Positions 1 through 7,392 of a DNA stretch of 64,000 bases are shown piece after piece. Source of the stretch: Marinibacterium anthonyi (lineage in GTDB: Bacteria > Pseudomonadota > Alphaproteobacteria > Rhodobacterales > Rhodobacteraceae); NCBI GenBank assembly GCA_003217735.2, contig CP031585.1, positions 5,473,501 through 5,537,500 of the forward strand, read 5' to 3'. Every line of letters starts with the position of its first letter. The stretch's first letter is position 1. The notes beneath the pieces were generated by a model. The model had not been told where the DNA came from, searched no databases, and saw only the letters and a list, made by a program, of their open reading frames with translations. The position numbers and the translations under genes were made by a program.

Positions 1-488
1 GTCGCGGCGTCGGGAGCAAGGAAGACGGTGAACAGCAGCGTTTCCAGATGGTTGAAGCGGCGCAGGTTGGTCAGCGCGCGACGCATGTGCGCCATCGGAA
101 GGTGCGGGAAGACGGCAAAGGCGATGGCGTGGGTGATCGTGTCGGGGATGCCGGGGAAGTCGAACCGGGGGTCTTCGACCAGCTGGCGGAGATCGAGGCG
201 CGAGGCATCGGCCAGTTCGGTCCGGTGCCCGGCCAGCAGCAGCGCGCGGGCGGCGTCGGTGGCCCAGTAATGGCCCGGATCAAGGTAGGGCACCGCCTTG
301 CAGCCCAGCCGCAGCGACCCGGCGCCGATGTCCAGCAGGTGGTGGTGCGGCAACAGCCCGGCGCCCTGCAGGATCTGCATCTGGATGCGGCCGGTTTCCT
401 CCCACCGTCCGCCGACGATGTCGCGATGACGGCCCGCCGCGATGGCGTCGTCGTAGAAACCGGCTTTCTCGTAGGGGTTGGAGGTCAT
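1..488 (-). CDS. Class I SAM-dependent methyltransferase (3' end outside window)
   Basis: Only the first 162 codons are present; the gene runs off the left edge. From ATG at 488 the protein reads MTSNPYEKAGFYDDAI, followed by the SAM-binding motif I LLDIGAGSLRLG (about residues 51-62), an acidic residue at the end of the next strand (WATDAA), and a strand with ITHAIAFAVFPHLP. This is the Rossmann-like fold of small-molecule class I methyltransferases. The substrate cannot be told. There is no clear Shine-Dalgarno sequence, and the next gene starts 52 bases away. The fold assignment is firm; the function is not. Confidence 0.7.
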   Translation of the reverse strand, partial: MTSNPYEKAGFYDDAIAAGRHRDIVGGRWEETGRIQMQILQGAGLLPHHHLLDIGAGSLRLGCKAVPYLDPGHYWATDAARALLLAGHRTELADASRLDLRQLVEDPRFDFPGIPDTITHAIAFAVFPHLPMAHMRRALTNLRRFNHLETLLFTVFLAPDAA

Positions 489-540
489 GTCGCGGCTTTC
501 GATCTGGGATGCGCCCAATGGGCCGGGGGGACGCCCCAAG

Positions 541-828
541 TCAACCGGGCCCGCGCAGGCGCAGGTAGCTGTCGGCCAGCGCCAGCACGTCGCGGGGAAA
601 GGCGGCGTCGTCCCGTGGCGCGATGGCTGCCGGGGCCAGGCCCGGATCCTTGCGGGCGTTCAGCATGGCGCCGATCCGGGTTTTGCGGTCAAGGACAAGG
701 CGCAGCAGCGCGCGCCGGCCTTCGCCCGGCAGTTCCGCGAGGTGGGCGCGCCGGTCCGGCGCATCGGCCGTGACCAGCTGCGCGGCCTGCTTGAAGACCG
801 GCGGGGTCTGTCCGCTGCCCAGCATCAT
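541..828 (-). CDS. Small hypothetical protein, about 95 aa
   Basis: A minus-strand frame from tandem ATGs at 828/825 to TGA at 541 gives a charged, helix-prone protein with the stretch GEGRRALLRLVLDRKTRIGA and the end DVLALADSYLRLRGPG. Composition is protein-like here, while the frame turns into Arg/His/Pro-rich shadow sequence upstream of about 850, so the true start is probably near 828. No domain was recognised and no Shine-Dalgarno sequence is visible. It lies head to head with a degraded SDR fragment on the plus strand. It could be a real accessory gene or a remnant. Confidence 0.4.
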   Translation of the reverse strand: MMLGSGQTPPVFKQAAQLVTADAPDRRAHLAELPGEGRRALLRLVLDRKTRIGAMLNARKDPGLAPAAIAPRDDAAFPRDVLALADSYLRLRGPG

Positions 829-849
829 GGCGATGTCGCCGCGCAGCTG

Positions 850-1053
850 GTCGGGGATGGTGGCACGCGCCTGTTCGCCAACCCGAATTCGGCGCGGGTG
901 GTGGCCGGGGACGGCTATGCGGCGATGATGCGGGGCGATCTGGACGCCTTTGGCGGCATGCGGTTCAAGCGGCGGCTGCAGCAGGTGATCGTGGGGCTTT
1001 TGCCCAGGCGGATGGCGCTGCGGCTGATCCGGCAGGCCCAGGAAACCGCCTGA
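850..1053 (+). pseudogene. C-terminal remnant of a short-chain dehydrogenase
   Basis: The plus frame ending at TGA 1051-1053 carries VVAGDGYAAMMRGDLDAFGG and then RRLQQVIVGLLPRRMALRLI. This looks like the last 55-65 residues of DltE/YqjQ-type short-chain dehydrogenases, where a GYxAMMxG segment precedes an amphipathic LLPRR helix. Upstream in the same frame there is no Rossmann motif, no NNAG and no YxxxK, and the region is instead occupied by the opposite-strand small ORF. I infer a 5'-deleted gene. It could also be a chance frame, but the match covers two consecutive family motifs. Confidence 0.45.
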
Positions 1054-1078
1054 GCCGCGCGCGCACGGGTGGGAACCG

Positions 1079-1111
1079 GCCATGCGGTAGCCATATGGGT
1101 GCCATGTGGGG
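1079..1111. repeat. 11-bp imperfect tandem repeat x3
   Basis: Three consecutive 11-mers, GCCATGCGGTA, GCCATATGGGT and GCCATGTGGGG, lie between the SDR remnant and trkH. All share GCCAT at an exact 11-base period. This is one of several such short arrays at gene boundaries in the window. Confidence 0.6.
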
Positions 1112-1290
1112 CGTCGCGGGGCCTTGCATCCGACGCGCGTTGGGGCTTTGGTCTGGGCGTCGCCACCGCCCAACGGCAGAACCATTGACCGCCAGCACCC
1201 GACCCGAGACCGATCCCCGGATCGCATGCCCTTTCGGGCAGGCCGTGGCTTCGCGCGGGTATGGGATTGGTCTGGGGCGGGGATGAGCGC

Positions 1291-2730
1291 ATGACTTTCA
1301 TCATCTTCGTCAATGGGCTGATCCTGATCTTCTTCGCCGTGCTGATGGGGATCGACGCGCTGATCTTTCCCGATACGGCCGAGGTGTTCGGCTTTGCCGC
1401 CCTGCTGACGGGGGCCTTCGGCGCCATGCTGAGCGTGGTGACGGCCTCGTCCTCGTACCGGGGGATCCGGCAATTGCATGCGTTTCTTCTGACCTCGTCG
1501 GTCTGGCTGGTCGCGGGGATGGTCGGGGCGGTGCCACTGTGGATGTGGAACCTGCCGCTGACCGACGCGCTGTTCGAGGCGATGTCGGGGATCACCACCA
1601 CCGGGTCCACGGTGATGAGCGGGTTGGATACGACGCCGCGCGGGGTGATCTTTTGGCGGGCGCTGCTGCAGGCGGTGGGCGGCGTGGGGTTCATCGTGAC
1701 GGGGATTGCCCTGCTGCCGATCCTGAAGGTGGGCGGCATGCAGCTGTTTCGCACGGAAAGTTCCGACAAGGGAGAAAAGGAGCTGCGCAATGCCGCCGTC
1801 TTCGCCTCGGCCACGCTGCAGGTCTATGTCGGGCTGATCGGGGTCTGCGCGGTGGTCTACCTGGCCGGGGGAATGGGGCCGTTCGATGCGATCACCCATG
1901 CGATGACGACGCTGTCGACGGGGGGATATTCCGGCTACGACGCGTCCTTCGGGCATTTCCAAAGCCCGTTCCTGCAATGGGCGGGGACGTTTTTCATGCT
2001 GCTGGGGGCGCTGCCCTTCGCCTGGTACATCCGGGGCGTCTATCGCTGGCGGTTCCGCAGCGAACAGGTCGAGGCGATGCTGATCACGCTGTCGGCGGTG
2101 ATTGCGGTGTTGACGGTCTGGATGGTGATCCGCAACGGGACCGAACCGCTGGAGGCGCTGCGGATGGTGGCGTTCAACGTCGTCTCGGTGGTGACGACGA
2201 CGGGCTACGCGACGACGGATTATACGCTGTGGGGGCCGTTCGCGGTGGCGGCGTTCTTCATCCTGACGGCGGTGGGGGGCTGTACCGGGTCGACGGCGGG
2301 GGGCGCCAAGGCGATGCGGTGGCTGCTGTTCGCCAAGGCGGCGCGGATGCAGGTCCAGCTGATCCGGCTGCCGCACCGGGTGACGTCGATCAAGTACGAA
2401 GGCAGGCCGGTGCAGGAGGACGTGATGGGCGGGGTGATCACGTTCTTCGTGGTCTACATGGGCACCTTCATGGTGTTGAGCATCGCGCTGGGGTTCTTCG
2501 GGCTGGACGTGGCGACGGCGACGAGCGGGGCGCTGACGGCGCTGGCGAACGTGGGGCCGGGGGTGGGCAAGATCATCGGGCCGGCGGGGAATTTCGCGAC
2601 GCTGAGCGACCCGGTCAAGCTGATCCTGTTCTTCGGCATGTTCGTGGGGCGGCTGGAGATGCTGACGCTTTACGTGATCCTGACGCCGGTCTTCTGGCGG
2701 GAGATCGGGCCGTTGAACCTGGCCGACTAG
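1291..2730 (+). CDS. trkH: TrkH-type potassium uptake channel subunit
   Basis: This is a 479-residue integral membrane protein of the TrkH/KtrB superfamily, the K+-translocating subunit of a Trk uptake system in the inner membrane. The four selectivity-loop segments are visible in order: SGITTTGSTVM, TLSTGGYSG, VVTTTGYATTD and LANVGPGVG. Each is followed by a membrane helix, as in the fourfold MPM repeat. Length matches the family (about 480). I chose ATG 1291 (MTFIIFVNGLILIFF) because it begins directly with the first helix after a G-rich stretch; ATG 1261 is in frame but adds a non-membrane tail. No trkA partner is in the window. Confidence 0.93.
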   Translation: MTFIIFVNGLILIFFAVLMGIDALIFPDTAEVFGFAALLTGAFGAMLSVVTASSSYRGIRQLHAFLLTSSVWLVAGMVGAVPLWMWNLPLTDALFEAMSGITTTGSTVMSGLDTTPRGVIFWRALLQAVGGVGFIVTGIALLPILKVGGMQLFRTESSDKGEKELRNAAVFASATLQVYVGLIGVCAVVYLAGGMGPFDAITHAMTTLSTGGYSGYDASFGHFQSPFLQWAGTFFMLLGALPFAWYIRGVYRWRFRSEQVEAMLITLSAVIAVLTVWMVIRNGTEPLEALRMVAFNVVSVVTTTGYATTDYTLWGPFAVAAFFILTAVGGCTGSTAGGAKAMRWLLFAKAARMQVQLIRLPHRVTSIKYEGRPVQEDVMGGVITFFVVYMGTFMVLSIALGFFGLDVATATSGALTALANVGPGVGKIIGPAGNFATLSDPVKLILFFGMFVGRLEMLTLYVILTPVFWREIGPLNLAD

Positions 2731-2745
2731 GGCCGGGCCGGGGGA

Positions 2746-2765
2746 ATGTCCCACGCGTGGGACAT
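2746..2765. terminator. Perfect 20-bp palindrome after trkH
   Basis: ATGTCCCACGCGTGGGACAT is its own reverse complement and begins 15 bases after the trkH stop. It could fold as a short hairpin in RNA, but it has no T-run and almost no loop, so it could equally be a dimeric protein-binding site. Confidence 0.4.
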
Positions 2766-2837
2766 GTGGCGGATCGTTTGAAACCAGCGGGTTACAGCGA
2801 CGGATTTACCAATCGTTAGGGAATGCGGCGGGTGTAG

Positions 2838-2858
2838 GATGGGTGGTGACCACCCATC
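2838..2858. terminator. Inverted repeat between convergent trkH and GGDEF genes
   Basis: GATGGGTGG and CCACCCATC form a 9-bp stem around a TGA loop, between genes that point towards each other. There is no T-run, so an intrinsic terminator is only a suggestion. Confidence 0.35.
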
Positions 2859-2860
2859 TT

Positions 2861-2896
2861 ACGGGCCATCATACGGGCCATCAAACGGGCCATCCC
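2861..2896. repeat. 12-bp tandem repeat x3
   Basis: ACGGGCCATCAT, ACGGGCCATCAA and ACGGGCCATCCC follow each other with an exact 12-base period, just beyond the 3' end of the diguanylate cyclase gene. The first ten bases are identical in all copies. Confidence 0.75.
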
Positions 2897-2904
2897 GCGA
2901 CCGG

Positions 2905-4221
2905 TCAGGTCGCGATCACGACGCTGTTGCGGCCCGCGCGCTTGGCCCGGTACAGCGCCGCGTCGGCGCGGCGCACGAGGTCGCCCGCCGTGGTCCGTGG
3001 CGCATGGACCGAGACGCCGACGCTGACGGTCACGTCCACCTGCAGCCCCGACGGCAGCAACACGGTCTGCCCCGCGACGGCCGCGCGCAGGCGTTCGCCG
3101 GTCTCGGCCGCGTCCGAGCCGCCGATATCGCCCAGCACGACGGCGAATTCCTCGCCGCCGTAGCGGAACAGCATGTCGGTCGGGCGGACGGCGCCGGACA
3201 GCGCGGCGGCGACCTGGCGCAACGCGTCGTCCCCGGCCAGGTGGCCATGGGTGTCGTTGAACGCCTTGAAATGGTCCACGTCGATCATCACCAGCGCGAA
3301 TGCGGCGCCGCCGGCATCGGCCTGCCGGATCATGTCATCCATCACCCTGTCGAATTCGCGGCGGTTTGCCACGCCGGTCAGCCCATCCGACCGCGCCGCC
3401 GCCGACAGGGCCATTTCCTGCTGGACGATCTGCTGCGTCATCGCGTTGAAGGCGTTCGCCACCGCCGCCAGTTCCGGCGGAACCCGCACGTCGATGGCGC
3501 TGTCGCGGTCGCCCTGCGCCACCCGCATCGCCCCGGCCACAAGCTGATCGGTGCTGCGGATGAGCGCGCGGTCGATCACCTCGATGCTGAGCGCGATCAT
3601 GACGATCGAGATCAGCGCGGCGGTGGCGGCGGCCCATTCGATCCTGCGCATGACGCGCAGCATCCTGTCGTGCTCGGCCTCCTGCATGACGCGCAGCCCG
3701 TCGACGACGCCGGCCAGGCTGCGGGCGAAGCCGATGATGTCCTGTTCGAAGTCCGCAAGCTCCGGATCCTCGACCCGGGCCTGTCCGGGCGCGACCTGGG
3801 CCGCCGCGCTGACCACCTGCGCCCACTGGCGGTTCACGTCGTCCAGGATCGGCTGGAACCGCGCATGCTGGCTGATCACGGCATCCAGGTCCCCAAGGTG
3901 GCGTTCGACCCGGCTTTCGGCGATCTGGAACCTGTCGCGATAGCTTTCAAGCCCGCCCCGGACATAGAAATTGACGTCGCTGGACAGTTTCCACAGCTCG
4001 TCGTTGATCCGTTCGGTCGGCATCAGGATCCGGTGGCGCAAGTTCAGCTCGTCCTGGAACGGCCGGGCGATGTTGTTGTGATAGCTGAGAAAACTGATCA
4101 CTCCGATCAGAACAAGAGGGATCAGGGCGATCCCCATGCCCGCAGCGATCCATGCCCGCAGCGAGAGGGTCTTGAGATAGGTATTCAGGCGATTCATTCG
4201 GTGACTTTTGCGGCGGTTCAC
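2905..4221 (-). CDS. Membrane diguanylate cyclase (HAMP-GGDEF)
   Basis: This 438-residue protein should make cyclic di-GMP from two GTP at the inner membrane. A helix at about 24-46 and another at about 195-216 enclose a periplasmic sensor region of about 145 residues rich in helices. A HAMP-like linker (about 217-265) and a GGDEF domain (about 275-438) follow. The active site is intact as RYGGEEF (355-359), and the product-inhibition I-site RPTD (346-349) sits exactly five residues upstream, so feedback control is expected. The metal-binding MIDVDHFKAFND stretch is present. No EAL domain is attached. The start is uncertain: ATG 4221 and ATG 4197 are both possible and neither has a clear ribosome site. 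Confidence 0.9.
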   Translation of the reverse strand: MNRRKSHRMNRLNTYLKTLSLRAWIAAGMGIALIPLVLIGVISFLSYHNNIARPFQDELNLRHRILMPTERINDELWKLSSDVNFYVRGGLESYRDRFQIAESRVERHLGDLDAVISQHARFQPILDDVNRQWAQVVSAAAQVAPGQARVEDPELADFEQDIIGFARSLAGVVDGLRVMQEAEHDRMLRVMRRIEWAAATAALISIVMIALSIEVIDRALIRSTDQLVAGAMRVAQGDRDSAIDVRVPPELAAVANAFNAMTQQIVQQEMALSAAARSDGLTGVANRREFDRVMDDMIRQADAGGAAFALVMIDVDHFKAFNDTHGHLAGDDALRQVAAALSGAVRPTDMLFRYGGEEFAVVLGDIGGSDAAETGERLRAAVAGQTVLLPSGLQVDVTVSVGVSVHAPRTTAGDLVRRADAALYRAKRAGRNSVVIAT

Positions 4222-4280
4222 ATTGGTTGACGACGGGGAACGGCAAAGAGTTCCCTTGACCGCGAACCGACAGCGTTACT

Positions 4281-4331
4281 TGGGCTCAAACCTGGAGGGG
4301 CCTCAAACTTGGAGTGGGCTGAAGCTTGGAG
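4281..4331. repeat. 17-bp imperfect tandem repeat x3
   Basis: TGGGCTCAAACCTGGAG, GGGCCTCAAACTTGGAG and TGGGCTGAAGCTTGGAG abut at a 17-base period upstream of the diguanylate cyclase. Copies differ at a few positions each. The rest of the 4222-4434 gap shows no gene. Confidence 0.65.
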
Positions 4332-4434
4332 CTTTCGCCGATTATGCCATGTCCGGGCCGATTTGCCACGGGTTGGACAGGGGTCCGAGACGGAATATTC
4401 GCCGCCCCGGGGATCGTCCCGCAGGGGCGGAAGA

Positions 4435-4884
4435 TCAGAGCAGAAAGTCGAAACCGCCCGCACCGGTGCCAAGGGCCGCGGTGTCGGCGTCCAGGTCCGT
4501 CACCTCGACAACCAGGATTTCGGGCCCGCCGTCGGTGCCGCGCCCGACCCGCGCATAGGCCTGCAGCCCGTCGTCCTGAAGCTGTGTTTCAAGGTCGTCC
4601 GCATAGGCCATCGCCTGGGCATAGGCGGCGGCGCCCTGGCTGTCGGTGGCGTAGTCGAAGGTGGCGCGGCCGATGTTCAGGGACTGGTCCTGGGCCACCC
4701 AGCCCGGGGTGTCGTAGGTGACGGTGGCGAAATTGAAGCTGTCGACGTCGTCCTGGGCGGCGATGGTGCGCAGAAGCACGTCGGCGTCGTCGGTCAGCTG
4801 GGTGTCGTAGCGGTCGATGACGGCTTCGACGGACTGAACCTGGCCGTCGATATCCGGGATCTTGAGGTAGCCGGAAAAGGGCAT
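4435..4884 (-). CDS. Acidic hypothetical protein, 149 aa
   Basis: I start it at ATG 4884 because AAGGAGAA lies just upstream; a longer frame to 4980 would only translate a 12-bp tandem array (AQIL repeated). The protein begins MPFSGYLKIPDIDGQ, is strongly acidic (many Asp and Gln), has no signal peptide or membrane helix, and ends GTGAGGFDFLL. The first 15 residues recall Hcp-family proteins of type VI secretion (small, starting with a GYxKI/DIxG strand), but I see no further match, and no type VI genes are nearby. It stands alone between the GGDEF gene and a peptide-binding protein. Function unknown. Confidence 0.7.
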   Translation of the reverse strand: MPFSGYLKIPDIDGQVQSVEAVIDRYDTQLTDDADVLLRTIAAQDDVDSFNFATVTYDTPGWVAQDQSLNIGRATFDYATDSQGAAAYAQAMAYADDLETQLQDDGLQAYARVGRGTDGGPEILVVEVTDLDADTAALGTGAGGFDFLL

Positions 4885-4898
4885 GACGAATTCTCCTT

Positions 4899-4946
4899 CA
4901 AGAATCTGGGCAAGAATCTGGGCAAGAATGTGGGCAGGAATTGGGG
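4899..4946. repeat. 12-bp tandem repeat x4 in the 5' leader of the acidic protein gene
   Basis: CAAGAATCTGGG occurs twice exactly, followed by CAAGAATGTGGG and CAGGAATTGGGG, with a strict 12-base period. The array lies immediately upstream of the ribosome-binding site of the gene starting at 4884, so it would be part of that mRNA leader or promoter spacer. Confidence 0.8.
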
Positions 4947-5092
4947 TGATTTGGTGATCGAAAGCAGGGAGATTAATCAAAAAAGCGGGACGGACCCCGC
5001 CTGTCAGACGTGGGGCGCCGCGGCGGGCCGTTCAAGGATAAACTTCAAGTTTCCGTGAATTGATGGAGTCGGGCCGGGCCGAAAACCACGAA

Positions 5093-5118
5093 CGCCCCCG
5101 CGAAAAATCGCGAGGGCG
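5093..5118 (-). terminator. Hairpin downstream of the peptide-binding protein gene
   Basis: GCCCCCGCG and CGCGAGGGC pair (one mismatch) around AAAAAT, about 30 bases past the stop at 5149. On the minus strand the hairpin is followed by a moderately T-rich stretch, consistent with an intrinsic terminator. Confidence 0.55.
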
Positions 5119-5148
5119 CTGCATGTCGAAGCCTTGCGGGCGGCGGGA

Positions 5149-6633
5149 TCAGTCGGGCCAGACGACCCCGGTCAGGTCGGTGGCGGCGGTGGGGGCATTG
5201 ACCCACAGCCCTTCGATGCCGGCCTTGGCCACGGTCAGCGCGGCCAGCTGGAACAGGTAGCCGTTCACGTAATCCTTGGCGATCATGGTCTGGGCCTGGC
5301 CCAGGATATCGTTACGCGCGTCGGGGTCGGTGGTGGCGTTCAGCCTGGCCATCAGGGCCTGGAAATCCGGGTTGTCGTACTGGAAATAGTAATCCGGCCG
5401 GGCATAGATGCCGATGTCCATCGGTTCGGTGTGCGACACGATGGTCAGGCCGAAATCCTTGCCCTTGAAGACCTGTTCAAGCCATTGCGCCCATTCGAGG
5501 TTTTCGATCTGGGCGTCGATCCCCACGGCGCGCAGCTGGGCGGCGATGATCTCGCCTCCGCGCCGGGCATAGGAGGGGGGCGGCAGTTTCAGCGTGGTGG
5601 AAAGGCCGTCGGCATAGCCGGCTTCGGCCAGCAGCGCCTTTGATTTCTCGGGGTCGTAGTCGGACAGCGATGTCAGGTCGACATAGGCGGGGTTGTGGGG
5701 CGCGAAATGGGTGCCGATGGGGGTGCCATAGCCGTACATGGCGCCGTCGATGATCGCCTGGCGGTCGATGGCGTGGGCCACGGCTTCGCGCACCTTGATG
5801 TCGTCGAACGGGGGCTGACCGTTGTTCATCCCCAGGATGGTTTCGCCTTCGGTGGACCCGACGAGGACCTGAAAGCGCGGATCGGCTTCGAACTGGGGCA
5901 GGTTTTCGGGGGCGGGGAAGCCGGTGAAGACATCGACATCCTCGGCCATCATCGCGGCGAAGGCGGCGGTGGGGTCCGAGATGAACTTGAACGTCGCGGT
6001 GGCGATGGCCGGCTGGTCGCCCCAGTAATCGGCGTTGCGGGTCAGCGTGATGTGATCGCCCTGCACCCATTCGCTGAACGTGTAGGGGCCGGTGCCCACG
6101 GGCGCGGTCTTGATATTCTCGATGGACTCGGCGTCGACGATGACCGCGTCGCCCCAGGCGAGGTTGAACAGGAAGCTGCCGTTGGGTTCGGAGAGCGTGA
6201 CGACCACGGTCAGCGGATCGGGCGTGTCGATGGACGCGATGCCGGTGTACAGCGCCTTCTGGGCGTTCTGGCTGTCCTCGGCGCGGGCGCGATCCAGGGA
6301 GAACTTGACGTCGGCGCTGTCCATCGTGGTGCCGTCGTGGAATGTGACGCCGTCGCGCAGGTGGAACGTGTAGGTCAGCCCGTCGTCGGAAATGTCCCAG
6401 GATGACGCCAGGCCCGGCACGACGGATCCGTCGCCCATGAACCGGGTGAGGCCTTCGAAGACGTTGGTGTAGACGACCGAGTCGATGGCCTGCGCGGCGG
6501 CCGAGGTCGGATCCAGATGCGGCGGTTCAAGCTGCATCGCGATGGTGATGGCGTCATGCGCCTGGGCGGCTCCGAGGCTGGCGGTCAGCGCGATGGCGCT
6601 GGCCATGCCAAGCCGCAGGGTGAAACGTGTCAT
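5149..6633 (-). CDS. ABC transporter substrate-binding protein, peptide/nickel (SBP_bac_5) family
   Basis: This 494-residue periplasmic binding protein resembles DppA/OppA. It has a Sec signal peptide (MTRFTLRLGMASAIALTASL, cut after AQA), then AITIAMQLEPPHLDP, the family segment LASSWDISDDGLTYTFHLRDGVTFHDG (split by normal family positions), and the KVREAVAHAIDRQAII helix. It should capture a peptide or similar ligand for an ABC importer. I chose ATG 6633 because GGGAG precedes it and the signal peptide starts there. No permease or ATPase genes adjoin it, so it is an orphan here and must use components encoded elsewhere. The ligand cannot be inferred. Confidence 0.88.
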   Translation of the reverse strand: MTRFTLRLGMASAIALTASLGAAQAHDAITIAMQLEPPHLDPTSAAAQAIDSVVYTNVFEGLTRFMGDGSVVPGLASSWDISDDGLTYTFHLRDGVTFHDGTTMDSADVKFSLDRARAEDSQNAQKALYTGIASIDTPDPLTVVVTLSEPNGSFLFNLAWGDAVIVDAESIENIKTAPVGTGPYTFSEWVQGDHITLTRNADYWGDQPAIATATFKFISDPTAAFAAMMAEDVDVFTGFPAPENLPQFEADPRFQVLVGSTEGETILGMNNGQPPFDDIKVREAVAHAIDRQAIIDGAMYGYGTPIGTHFAPHNPAYVDLTSLSDYDPEKSKALLAEAGYADGLSTTLKLPPPSYARRGGEIIAAQLRAVGIDAQIENLEWAQWLEQVFKGKDFGLTIVSHTEPMDIGIYARPDYYFQYDNPDFQALMARLNATTDPDARNDILGQAQTMIAKDYVNGYLFQLAALTVAKAGIEGLWVNAPTAATDLTGVVWPD

Positions 6634-6866
6634 GACCTGAACTCCCTGGTTCCGGCCGCTGTGGATGCGCGGCCCGTTGCGGCGGAGTGTCGGCAAGAAG
6701 TCGTGTTGTGACAAGCGTTTTGATCGGATCGGACCTGGGGCGGCGACCGGGGGCTTCACGGGAATGTGGGGCGCGGGCGGGCTGTTTGGAAACGGGTTTC
6801 GGGGTACACTGCGACACAGACATCCATTCCGTTCGACATGACCCCGCCAAAAGGGAGATGCCCAAG

Positions 6867-7346
6867 ATGCCTGCACCGTTTTACAATCGCCGTTCGTTTC
6901 TGGTTACCGCAGGGCTGACCGGCGCCGCGCTGGTCCGGGGGCCCGTGGGCGCGCTGGCGTCCTATGCGCCGACCCGGTCGATGCGCGGGGGCGCCAACAA
7001 TTACCACCCGGGCGCGCCGGTGGTGGACCGGCTGGGCAAGGGGTTCTTCGTGCGCGGCAAGGTGCTGCGGGCGGGCGATGGCGCGGCGTTGCAGAACGTG
7101 CGGATCCAGATCTGGGCGGCCACCGTGCTGGGCGGCGAACGCGAACCGCGCAACCGGGGATCGGTGATGACCCGCGCCGACGGGTCCTTTGAGCTGGAGA
7201 TGGAGCAGATCGTGCCCAACTTCGGCCAGCCGCACGCGCACCTGGCCTATGACGACGGCGCCTTCGACACGGTGTTCCTGCGGCCGGTGATGCCGTCGGC
7301 CAGCGACACGTCGGTCACGGCCGATTTCGTGCTGGCGCCTGCCTGA
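6867..7346 (+). CDS. Tat-exported intradiol-dioxygenase-like protein
   Basis: A protein of about 160 residues with a twin-arginine signal (NRRSFLVTAGLTGAALV) and a single beta-sandwich domain like the catalytic core of intradiol ring-cleavage dioxygenases: VRGKVLRAGDGAALQNVRIQIW, then a TRADGSFELE strand and a PHAHLAY motif that places two histidines where the iron ligands of the family lie. The N-terminal helical part of true catechol dioxygenases is missing, so ring cleavage is not assured. AAGGGAG ends nine bases before ATG 6867, which is why this start is preferred over ATG 6858. A heme-type membrane protein starts 7 bases downstream, so the two probably work together in an exported redox function. 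Confidence 0.7.
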   Translation: MPAPFYNRRSFLVTAGLTGAALVRGPVGALASYAPTRSMRGGANNYHPGAPVVDRLGKGFFVRGKVLRAGDGAALQNVRIQIWAATVLGGEREPRNRGSVMTRADGSFELEMEQIVPNFGQPHAHLAYDDGAFDTVFLRPVMPSASDTSVTADFVLAPA

Positions 7347-7392
7347 TCGCGGTGTGATTCGCGGTTTGAATCGGGGCTTTAATCGGGGTGTG
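7345..7392. repeat. 12-bp imperfect tandem repeat x4 across a gene junction
   Basis: GATCGCGGTGTG, ATTCGCGGTTTG, AATCGGGGCTTT and AATCGGGGTGTG are contiguous at a 12-base period. The array overlaps the TGA of the upstream gene and contains both candidate GTG starts of the downstream one, whose N-terminus then reads as RGLN, RGFN, RGVT repeats. Confidence 0.65.

Noticed and set aside
541-2754. A 737-codon minus-strand frame across trkH
   Set aside because: Only its last 95 codons look protein-like; the rest is shadow of TrkH.
2861-2896. The 12-bp triplicate as a CRISPR-like array
   Set aside because: Units are contiguous with no spacers and far too short.
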